Of a DNA stretch of 14,575 bases, positions 1 through 5,692 are shown one piece after another. The notes beneath the pieces were generated by a model, which made no database searches, was not told where the DNA came from, and worked only from the letters and a program-made list of their open reading frames with translations. The position numbers and the translations under genes were made by a program. How positions within the stretch are numbered: the stretch's first letter is position 1; every line of letters begins with the position of its first letter. The stretch spans positions 1-14,575 of the forward strand of contig JBARBG010000007.1 in NCBI GenBank assembly GCA_049792815.1, written 5' to 3'. Origin of the DNA: DAIDKA01 sp049792815. Lineage in GTDB: Bacteria; Pseudomonadota; Gammaproteobacteria; Steroidobacterales; Steroidobacteraceae.

Positions 1-2
1 AC

Positions 3-641
3 CTGCAGCGGTATGTGGAGTCCGAAAAAGTGCTGCTGGCGCGGCAGCTGCATGACGAACTGGGCGGGGCCCTGGTGGGCGCCAAGATGGATCTTGCCTG
101 GCTGCGCCGGCGCATCGGCAGCACGGATCCGGAGGTGGTCTTGCGCTGGGAGCGCCTCGAGCGCGCCCTTGAGACCGGCATCGCCTTCAAACGGCGAGTC
201 GTTGAACAGCTGCGGCCGACGCTTCTGGATAACCTCGGGTTCTATGCCGCGGCACGCTGGCTGGTGGAGGAGACCTGTGCCGCGGCCGGACTGAAGGCGG
301 AATTGGAGCTACCGCTGCCGGAGCCGCTGCTCCCGCAGGATGTGGGCATCACGCTGTTCCGTATCCTGCAGGAATCGCTGCACAACGTGACCCTCCATGC
401 CCGCGCCACCCGGGTGAAGATTTCGGTGATCATGGACCCGAACAACACCTTGCGCATGGTCGTCATGGATGATGGCGTGGGACTGGCGGCCGATCGACTG
501 CGCACACTGGGCAGCCGCGGCCTGGGCAGCATGCGCCATCGCATGCGCGCCATCGGCGGCCAGTTCCAGGTGCAGTCAGCGGCGGGGAAGGGCACCGAAA
601 TCATAGTGCTGGCCCCCTTGGCGGCAGCCGCTCAGGAGTGA
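3..641 (+). CDS. Sensor histidine kinase, HisKA_3 type (C-terminal part)
   Basis: The reading frame is open at the window edge, so this is the C-terminal part (212 residues) of a larger kinase whose sensor is outside. The dimerisation/phosphoacceptor helix carries ARQLHDELGG, with the candidate phosphorylated His at residue 17 of the visible part (codon 51-53). The ATPase domain follows: N box around ESLHNVTLHA, G1 box DDGVGL, G2 box GLGSM. HisKA_3 kinases normally phosphorylate NarL/FixJ-type regulators, and one lies 0.5 kb away on the other strand, so it is a plausible partner (inference). The 3' end overlaps the convergent receiver gene by 10 bases. The GTG at 15 is a possible in-frame start, but the frame upstream already reads as kinase-like sequence, so a start outside the window is more likely. 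Confidence 0.9.
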   Translation: MQRYVESEKVLLARQLHDELGGALVGAKMDLAWLRRRIGSTDPEVVLRWERLERALETGIAFKRRVVEQLRPTLLDNLGFYAAARWLVEETCAAAGLKAELELPLPEPLLPQDVGITLFRILQESLHNVTLHARATRVKISVIMDPNNTLRMVVMDDGVGLAADRLRTLGSRGLGSMRHRMRAIGGQFQVQSAAGKGTEIIVLAPLAAAAQE

Positions 642-1060
642 GGCCTCTGCTTCAGCGTCCTGATCACCTCGGGCAGCCGTTCGAAATCCAGTGACTTGTT
701 GAGAAAGTATTCAACGCCGAACTGCTCCGCCCAACGGCGGTATTCGGGCAGGGCATAGTTGGTGAAGACGATGGTCGCGGGCCGCTGTGCGCCCAGCGTA
801 CGCAAGACCCCGAAGCCGGTGCCCCGCTTGAGTTGCAGATCAAGGATGAGGACGTGGACCTCACGGTCCCGAGTCATGGCTACCGCGCTGCCTTCATCGA
901 CCACGGTGCCCACCACTTCGACATCTGCGATCTGACCCAGCAGCTCGCGCATCCGCTCAGCCAGCAACTCCGAATCCTCAACCAGCAGAATGCGCAGCGC
1001 CCCGCTGCGGCAGATTCCCAATGGTGTGCTGGGCGTTATCACAGCCTTGAGGATACGCAT
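632..1060 (-). CDS. Receiver-only response regulator
   Basis: This 142-residue protein consists of one CheY-like receiver domain and no output domain. Visible key residues are the acidic pocket E28/D29 (LLVEDS), the phosphoacceptor D74 (LILDLQ), T100 (IVFTN) and the conserved K122 (FLNKS). About 22 residues precede the first receiver strand, more than usual. The ATG at 1060 has no clear Shine-Dalgarno sequence, so an internal GTG or TTG start a few codons later is possible. It lies 44 bases downstream of the NarL/FixJ regulator on the same strand and is probably co-transcribed with it. It runs tail-to-tail into the HisKA_3 kinase. Stand-alone receivers act by protein contact or as phosphate sinks; which applies here cannot be read from the sequence. 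Confidence 0.88.
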   Translation of the reverse strand: MRILKAVITPSTPLGICRSGALRILLVEDSELLAERMRELLGQIADVEVVGTVVDEGSAVAMTRDREVHVLILDLQLKRGTGFGVLRTLGAQRPATIVFTNYALPEYRRWAEQFGVEYFLNKSLDFERLPEVIRTLKQRPHS

Positions 1061-1104
1061 CGGGCGCCGACGCGCTATCGGTCGCGGTCCTACACCGGCG
1101 TCGC

Positions 1105-1737
1105 CTATTGCATCAGGCCGTTGCGCAAGGCGTAGGAGGTGATGTCGGCGTTGCTCGTAAAGCTCATCTTCTCAAGAACACGGCTGCGGTAAGTGCTCAC
1201 GGTCTTCACTGACAGGCACAGTTCCTCGGCAATGTCTGACACCGACTTGCCGACGGCGATCTTGCAGAAAATCTGGAACTCGCGCTCCGAGAGCTGCGCA
1301 TGGATGGGCTGTTGTGCATCGACATCAAGGTCGTTGACCAGCAGCTCGGCCAGTGAGGCACTGACGTAGCGGCGTCCCTGGATGACCATCTTCACGGCCT
1401 TGACCAGTTCTTCGGATGCCGCATCCTTGGCCAGATAGCCGCAGGCTCCGGCGCGCAACACATTGCGGGCATACTGCCGTTCCGGATAACCGCTGAGTAC
1501 CAGGACGCGGGTATCGGGAAATCCCGAACGGACGTGTTTAAGAATGTCCAGACCGCTGCGATCGGGCATGTTGATATCCAGCAGCAGCAGGTCCCAGCGG
1601 CTCTCGCGCAGCTTGTCCAGAGTCTGTTCGCCCGTAGCCGCCTCACCCATTTCGCGTATTGATCGATCTTCCTGCAGCAGCTGCATCAATCCTGACCGGA
1701 TCAATGCGTGATCGTCCGCAATGAGTACGCGTACCAT
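1105..1737 (-). CDS. NarL/FixJ (LuxR-HTH) response regulator
   Basis: A 210-residue DNA-binding response regulator of the usual length for the family. The N-terminal receiver shows D8/D9 (IADDH), phosphoacceptor D54 (LLLDIN), S82 and K104 (YLAKD). The C-terminal LuxR-type helix-turn-helix spans roughly residues 148-195, with LSEREFQI and the recognition helix near LSVKTVSTYRSRV. I chose the ATG at 1737 over an in-frame GTG at 1743. An AAGGAG Shine-Dalgarno (1746-1751) sits 8 bases upstream of that ATG, and the protein then begins MVRVLIADD as in relatives. It is the first gene of a probable two-gene unit with the receiver at 632-1060. A candidate extended -10 promoter and a dyad lie just upstream. 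The likely input is the HisKA_3 kinase at the window start (inference). Target genes are unknown. Confidence 0.92.
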   Translation of the reverse strand: MVRVLIADDHALIRSGLMQLLQEDRSIREMGEAATGEQTLDKLRESRWDLLLLDINMPDRSGLDILKHVRSGFPDTRVLVLSGYPERQYARNVLRAGACGYLAKDAASEELVKAVKMVIQGRRYVSASLAELLVNDLDVDAQQPIHAQLSEREFQIFCKIAVGKSVSDIAEELCLSVKTVSTYRSRVLEKMSFTSNADITSYALRNGLMQ

Positions 1738-1776
1738 AAGCACATCTCCTTGCCGGGCCCCAATCTCGGCAGGCCG

Positions 1777-1785
1777 ATTCTAGCA
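1777..1785 (-). promoter_or_regulatory. Candidate extended -10 promoter for the NarL/FixJ regulator
   Basis: On the minus strand the sequence reads TGC followed by TAGAAT, an extended -10 element with five of six matches to TATAAT. No good -35 hexamer is found at 16-18 bases, which is usual for extended -10 promoters. Transcription would start near 1770, giving a leader of about 33 bases before the ATG at 1737, with the AAGGAG ribosome site inside it. This is a motif call only. Confidence 0.4.
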
Positions 1786-1789
1786 GGGC

Positions 1790-1800
1790 GACCAGTGGTC
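1790..1800. promoter_or_regulatory. Dyad GACCA-G-TGGTC, possible operator
   Basis: A perfect inverted repeat with 5-base arms and a single central base. It falls in what would be the spacer/-35 zone of the extended -10 promoter at 1777-1785, where a bound protein would affect polymerase access. It could be a regulator site, for example autoregulation by the NarL/FixJ protein encoded next to it. A short dyad like this can also arise by chance in GC-rich DNA. Confidence 0.25.
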
Positions 1801-1903
1801 AGCGGCACGGCCACCTGTGAAGCTTCCGTTTGGCCATAACGGGGCAGGCAGACATTGTGACGGGGGCTTGGCATGAACTTCATCGGCCGCCACCCCCCCT
1901 TCC

Positions 1904-1939
1904 TTGTGGGAATCCTCTGACGTCGGTAATCTGCGTCAG
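1904..1939 (+). promoter_or_regulatory. Weak candidate promoter overlapped by an inverted repeat
   Basis: TTGTGG at 1904-1909 and TAATCT at 1927-1932 are separated by exactly 17 bases. Each matches the sigma-70 consensus at only three of six positions. Around the -10-like hexamer lies a perfect inverted repeat, CTGACG (1917-1922) and CGTCAG (1934-1939), with an 11-base spacer. This could be an operator covering the -10 region, or a small hairpin. It would drive the receiver/peptidase pair starting at 2045. The position is plausible but the hexamers are poor. Confidence 0.22.
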
Positions 1940-2044
1940 CCCGAAGGACGGCATGGCAGCGCGGGTCCCCAATGGCTTATCAAGTCCAGGAGATCTGCCA
2001 ATTTGCCGACCATCAGCGCTGCTGCAGCATCCCCCGGAGACCCG

Positions 2045-2446
2045 GTGACCGCCCCAGCTGAAACGGCCCCAAGGCTGGTGCGCGTCGCCATTGCGGATGA
2101 CAGCGACGACTTGTGCATGATGCTCGCCGAACTGGTGGACGCGAGCCCGGGTCTGCAATGCGTCGCCCGGATCACCCAGCAACGCGATCTGCTCGATGCC
2201 ATTGCGGCCAGTCAACCCGACGTGCTGCTGCTGGATCTGCTCTTTGGCGGCGTGAGCAGCCTGCCACTGGTTCCGCAACTGCGCGCCGCCAACACCCAAA
2301 CGCGCATCGTCATCCACAGCGGCTTTGACATCGATCCGCTCGCCACCCGCGCCCTGGATGGCGGGGCCGTGGCGGTCATTCCCAAGGGCGGTGACCCGGA
2401 CGAATTGATCGCCGCCATCCGCCGCATCGCGCGTGACTGCGGCTGA
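2045..2446 (+). CDS. Receiver-only response regulator, coupled to a serine peptidase gene
   Basis: A 133-residue single receiver domain. The acidic pair is D18/D19 (IADDSDD), phosphoacceptor D64 (LLLDLL), S92 (IHSG) and conserved K114 (VIPKGG). No output domain follows. I chose the GTG at 2045 because GGAG lies 5 bases upstream and the receiver begins about 12 residues in. A longer frame from a TTG at 1904 would add 47 residues of low-complexity, unrecognised sequence. Its last 14 bases overlap the start of the trypsin-like peptidase gene, which points to translational coupling. The linker between D64 and S92 lacks the usual proline-glycine pattern (DLLFGGVSS instead of DxxMPxxxG), so this receiver is somewhat diverged. 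It may pair with a nearby kinase, but no evidence fixes the partner. Confidence 0.85.
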   Translation: MTAPAETAPRLVRVAIADDSDDLCMMLAELVDASPGLQCVARITQQRDLLDAIAASQPDVLLLDLLFGGVSSLPLVPQLRAANTQTRIVIHSGFDIDPLATRALDGGAVAVIPKGGDPDELIAAIRRIARDCG

Positions 2447-3233
2447 TCCCGGCGCGCCCGGCGTGGGGCCCGTGCCACTGGATGCCGGCCATCCGGTTCC
2501 CGGAATCGATCCACTGCTGCTCACCTGCACGCGCATTGCCACGTTTTCGGGGAATCAGGGCCTGACCTCCGCCACCGGCTTCTTCCTGCTGCGCGATCGG
2601 CGCTTGTTCCTGGTGACCAGTCGTCACGTCTTCATCGACGTGGAGGCCAAGCACACGCCGAACTGGATCACCATCGAGCTGCACGTCAACCACGCGGATA
2701 TGGGCGCCTCAGCAACGACCAGCATTCCGCTTTATCGTGACGGCTTGAGTCTGTGGCGGCAGGCCACCGATTCGGCGGGCGAAGTGGACGTGGCCATCAT
2801 TGAAATCGATCGGACCGCGCTGCCGGCTGAAGCCGTGTACTGTGCCTTTACGCCCGAACACATCTGCGTCGATCAGGACTTCATCGAAATTGGCGCGCCG
2901 CTGCTGGTGATCGGGTTTCCTCTGGGATTTCATGATGCCTTGCATCATATGCCAGTGGTGCGACGCGCTTCTCTGGCGTCTTCCTATGGGCTGCGTTTCC
3001 AGGGCATGGGCTACTTCCTGACCGATGCACGCACCCACCGGGGCACCAGCGGTGCCCCCGTCGTGATCCGGGTTCCGGGCGTCGCGGCGCAGCCGGGTGC
3101 GCTGTCGTGCCGGTTGCTGGGCATCCACTCCTCGCGCTTCGACATGGCCACCCGCGACCCGGTCGAGGATGAGGCACTGGGCCTCAACTGCACGTGGTAC
3201 TCGGACATCCTGCTGACCCTGTCGGAAGGTTAA
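2433..3233 (+). CDS. Trypsin-like serine peptidase
   Basis: A 266-residue protein with a chymotrypsin/trypsin-like peptidase fold. The catalytic triad can be read in order: H65 in LVTSRHVF, D119 in GEVDVAII, S206 in RGTSGAPV. The spacing fits the S1-type fold as seen in trypsin-like and HtrA-like domains, but no PDZ domain follows and no signal peptide or membrane segment is visible. It therefore looks cytoplasmic unless secreted another way. The GTG start at 2433 overlaps the preceding receiver gene by 14 bases. The receiver's coding end thus supplies the ribosome-binding context, and the two products are probably made together. It ends 22 bases before the end of the convergent ligase gene. 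The substrate is unknown. All three catalytic residues are present, so an active enzyme is likely. Confidence 0.85.
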   Translation: MTAADPGAPGVGPVPLDAGHPVPGIDPLLLTCTRIATFSGNQGLTSATGFFLLRDRRLFLVTSRHVFIDVEAKHTPNWITIELHVNHADMGASATTSIPLYRDGLSLWRQATDSAGEVDVAIIEIDRTALPAEAVYCAFTPEHICVDQDFIEIGAPLLVIGFPLGFHDALHHMPVVRRASLASSYGLRFQGMGYFLTDARTHRGTSGAPVVIRVPGVAAQPGALSCRLLGIHSSRFDMATRDPVEDEALGLNCTWYSDILLTLSEG

Positions 3234-3255
3234 GCGGCCGGATTGCAGCAACCTG

Positions 3256-4185
3256 TTAAATTGCAAGGCACAACGGCCTTCGGACCGCTGCCGGCCACTG
3301 CCTGGGATCAACTCCGTAGACGCCGAATAGTGCGATCGCAATCCGCTCAAGACCGAAGGCCACACACGCGGTGTGCGCGATGCCGCCACCCTCGAGCCGG
3401 ATCTGCCATTTCGAAGTAAAGTGTTCAGTATGCAGATTGGCGGAAGACACCGCCGTGGGCCGCTGCGCCGAGATGATGGGAACGAGAATTTCGTGTTTCA
3501 GCCCGAGTTCTACCTGACTGTTTGCGAGCAGCTGGCCGCTGCGCCCGAAAAATGCATCTGCTGCGGTCTCGATGCGCGCGTCGAGGCCCAGTGCTGTGAT
3601 GAGATCGGCGCTGTGCTGCAGCCAAGTATCGCGCCACGCACGCACGCGATCGGGCGCTCCAACATAGACCAGCTCGCGCATCCGGAACGCCCGCATGCGC
3701 GTGGGTTCGTCGGAGGGCTCATGGCGATAGGCCCACCCCAGAAGCGAAAACAGCTGGCCGCTGCGCGGCGCGACTGATCCCAGGGTCTGGTATAGCGGAT
3801 AGCAGACGGCGGGCGTCAATGCGACATCCGTCATGGTTTGAAATTTACCCGATGCCTTGTCCGTTGCGGGGAGCCGCGCCACCTTTGTGGACTGCTGTTC
3901 ATTTCCGGAAAAATTGAATACCGAACCACACAGGTGCGGAAACGATTCGATATAGCCCTGGCGCTGCAGCACCTCGCGACTGAGGATCGGTGGGAATACC
4001 CGCCTCTGCGCCCCTTCACGAGTTGCCATCGCATCGATCACGCGATTGAATCCATCCACTACATCTTCAAAGATTGCGCTATAGCCGAATACCCCCTGGG
4101 CGTCCATGGGCCACATGACGCCCTTGGACACCAGAGCGTCGTGAAGCGCTTGCTCTGGAGTAGTTGCCGGCGCCTTGAGCTTCAT
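3256..4185 (-). CDS. Amino acid:[carrier protein] ligase (class II aaRS-like)
   Basis: A 309-residue homologue of the catalytic core of atypical seryl-tRNA synthetases, with no tRNA-binding arm. It belongs by pattern to the amino acid:[carrier protein] ligases characterised from Bradyrhizobium and Agrobacterium, which adenylate a small amino acid (glycine or alanine) and pass it to the phosphopantetheine of a carrier protein. Class II motif 2 is visible around WAYRHEPSDEPTRMRAFRMRE (residues 151-171) and motif 3 around CVAFGLERIA (274-283). C128 (TPAVCYP), E171 (RMREL) and C274 (HTACVAF) match the Cys/Glu/Cys zinc ligands that hold the amino group of the substrate. The start is the ATG at 4185, 3 bases after the stop of the flavoprotein gene. 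A carrier protein gene two genes upstream is the expected acceptor. Substrate identity cannot be read from the sequence. Confidence 0.9.
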   Translation of the reverse strand: MKLKAPATTPEQALHDALVSKGVMWPMDAQGVFGYSAIFEDVVDGFNRVIDAMATREGAQRRVFPPILSREVLQRQGYIESFPHLCGSVFNFSGNEQQSTKVARLPATDKASGKFQTMTDVALTPAVCYPLYQTLGSVAPRSGQLFSLLGWAYRHEPSDEPTRMRAFRMRELVYVGAPDRVRAWRDTWLQHSADLITALGLDARIETAADAFFGRSGQLLANSQVELGLKHEILVPIISAQRPTAVSSANLHTEHFTSKWQIRLEGGGIAHTACVAFGLERIAIALFGVYGVDPRQWPAAVRRPLCLAI

Positions 4186-4188
4186 CGC

Positions 4189-5409
4189 TCAGAACCTGTC
4201 GTTCTTCAGTACCAGCAGCATGGAGGCGCTTTGTTCCATGATGCGGTCATTGGAGATCATGAGCGACGCTGACAATGCATCACGGTAATGGCGGCCGACG
4301 CTTGCGGGTGAATCGTTCCGGTACCCGGACACTCCTGTGATCTGTAGTGCCTGGTGTACTGCGCCGGGTGCCGCATTGGATGTGCTGATCTTGAGGTTGT
4401 TCAATTTAAGACTCCACTCCATGGACATCAGCGCGGCACGGCCATTGGCCGAGTCATCAACCTCATCAAACTCCTTCGCCACCGAGAACAGGTTGCCGGA
4501 CATGGCCTGAAGAGTCGTCGCAAGCGCGGCGAGACGGGCAGCGGAGGGCGGGACCGAACCGACTTGTTTGCGGGCTGCGGCACGCACACAACGTCCGGCC
4601 TTGGCCGCCGCCGCCTGGGCGATGCCGCACCACACTGCGGCCCACAGCACGTGGGAATACGGCACCATCGACTGGCCGGAGCAATCGGCAAACGAAACGG
4701 GCACGATCTGCTGCCTGCGAGCCTGCGCCCGCAGGCGAAATCCCGGGCTGCAGGTGCCGCGCATGCCAAGCGTGTCCCAGTTGGAGGTAGCCGTCAGTTC
4801 ATAGTCGCGCTTCTGCAGCAACACCAGCACCTGATCGTTACGCGGCGCCTGTGGATCCCTGCGACAGGTCACGGCAATGGCGTCCGCATATGCGCAATAC
4901 GAACCGGTGGTTGCCTCTTTGTCGAGCCTGAATCCTCCTTCGGAGGTTGGTTCCAAGGCACAGATGCTGGAATGTGTATCGCCGTACGTGCCGACCTCTG
5001 AAGTGATTGATGCAATCAAGTGTTGCTGCTCGACCTGATCTCGCAGATAGCGCTGGAAGAACCCCGACGCCATCCCATGGCGCACCAGGCACGCCAATTG
5101 GCTGTAATGCATTGCCAGCACCAGGCCACTTGATCCACAGCCTGCCGCCACTTCCAAACAGATTCGCGCCAGTGTGCTCATCGAGCATCCACCACCGCCG
5201 TGTTCCCTGGGAATCTGCGCAGACAGCAGCTTGGCGTCTCTCATGGCGTCGACCGCCTCATGGGGAAAGCGCGCAGCTGCGTCCACCTCACACGCATGTG
5301 CCTCGGCCACGGTCGCTACCTGGCGGGCGGCATCGAGCAGCGCATCGTTTTCGCAGCCGCTGAACTTTGTTGCCGCCGAACCAAGGCCGCGATGGTCATT
5401 GCGCGGCAT
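4189..5409 (-). CDS. Acyl-CoA dehydrogenase-like flavoprotein
   Basis: A 406-residue protein with acyl-CoA dehydrogenase architecture: an N-terminal helical domain (about 20-130), a middle beta domain with a FAD/substrate-binding segment near WDTLGMRGTCSPG (211-223), and a C-terminal helical bundle. The usual C-terminal YEGT-type segment that carries the catalytic Glu in short- and medium-chain enzymes is replaced by ISNDRIMEQ (385-393), so the base may lie elsewhere or the chemistry may differ. The ATG at 5409 directly follows the TGA of the carrier protein gene (TGAATG), and the ligase gene begins 3 bases after its stop. This context suggests that it acts on an aminoacyl or acyl thioester bound to the carrier protein, as prolyl-carrier-protein dehydrogenases of this superfamily do. 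That role is inference. Confidence 0.87.
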   Translation of the reverse strand: MPRNDHRGLGSAATKFSGCENDALLDAARQVATVAEAHACEVDAAARFPHEAVDAMRDAKLLSAQIPREHGGGGCSMSTLARICLEVAAGCGSSGLVLAMHYSQLACLVRHGMASGFFQRYLRDQVEQQHLIASITSEVGTYGDTHSSICALEPTSEGGFRLDKEATTGSYCAYADAIAVTCRRDPQAPRNDQVLVLLQKRDYELTATSNWDTLGMRGTCSPGFRLRAQARRQQIVPVSFADCSGQSMVPYSHVLWAAVWCGIAQAAAAKAGRCVRAAARKQVGSVPPSAARLAALATTLQAMSGNLFSVAKEFDEVDDSANGRAALMSMEWSLKLNNLKISTSNAAPGAVHQALQITGVSGYRNDSPASVGRHYRDALSASLMISNDRIMEQSASMLLVLKNDRF

Positions 5410-5673
5410 TCAATGCACTCCGACCACAGCCGGGGCCAACTGCTCGATCGCGTCACGTATCGAGGCGATGCTGCCAAAGACTCCGCGCTTGAGCATGCGG
5501 TCCGGAAATTCCAGATCCAGTTCGCTCTCGAGTGCAACCAGGACATTGACACCAGCGTGAGAGGTCATGCCTGCGGCGTATAGATCGGCGTAGTCCGTGA
5601 GATCCTCGGCTGCGAGGTCCAGGCAGCCAAACTCCATGACAATACGGCGTATGCGTGAACTTAAGTCGGACAT
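5410..5673 (-). CDS. Acyl/peptidyl carrier protein
   Basis: An 87-residue small acidic helical protein with the carrier protein pattern. The likely phosphopantetheine attachment site is S38 in AAGMTSHAGVN at the start of helix 2, where most carriers have DSL. The region ADLYAAGMTS (29-38) followed by the hydrophobic helix VNVLVALESEL (42-52) fits the fold. I chose the ATG at 5673 because GGAAG lies about 8 bases upstream and the product then has normal carrier length. An upstream in-frame start at 5742 would add 23 residues overlapping the hydrolase gene. It sits 19 bases after the hydrolase stop and abuts the flavoprotein start. It is the probable acceptor for the amino acid activated by the ligase at 3256-4185, and needs a phosphopantetheinyl transferase encoded elsewhere. 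Confidence 0.86.
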   Translation of the reverse strand: MSDLSSRIRRIVMEFGCLDLAAEDLTDYADLYAAGMTSHAGVNVLVALESELDLEFPDRMLKRGVFGSIASIRDAIEQLAPAVVGVH

Positions 5674-5692
5674 ACTCACAGCTTCCACGGGC

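Larger units (their letters stand above)
1738..2044. other. Divergent intergenic region
   Basis: About 307 bases separate the NarL/FixJ regulator (-) from the receiver gene (+). The stretch holds the ribosome site and candidate extended -10 promoter of the leftward gene, the 1790-1800 dyad, the weak rightward promoter and the 6-base-arm inverted repeat at 1904-1939, and a GGAG ribosome site before the GTG at 2045. A reading frame open from a TTG at 1904 covers part of it. It is the upstream extension of the receiver frame, and its first 47 codons show no receiver-like or other recognisable sequence. I see no other gene. Confidence 0.6.

Noticed and set aside
1860..1885. Sigma-54-like promoter around TTGGCATGAAC
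   Set aside because: The GG part is present, but the GC element at the required spacing is missing.
1880..2542. 220-codon open frame on the minus strand
   Set aside because: It is antisense to the receiver and peptidase start, whose receiver residues and overlap make sense. The antisense product is Gly/Arg/Ala-rich with no motif.
2709..3389. 226-codon open frame on the minus strand
   Set aside because: It lies opposite the serine peptidase with its complete catalytic triad and runs into the ligase gene; no motif in its translation.
3256..4185. Seryl-tRNA synthetase
   Set aside because: The protein is only 309 residues, has no N-terminal tRNA-binding arm, and sits with a carrier protein. 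Carrier protein ligase fits better.
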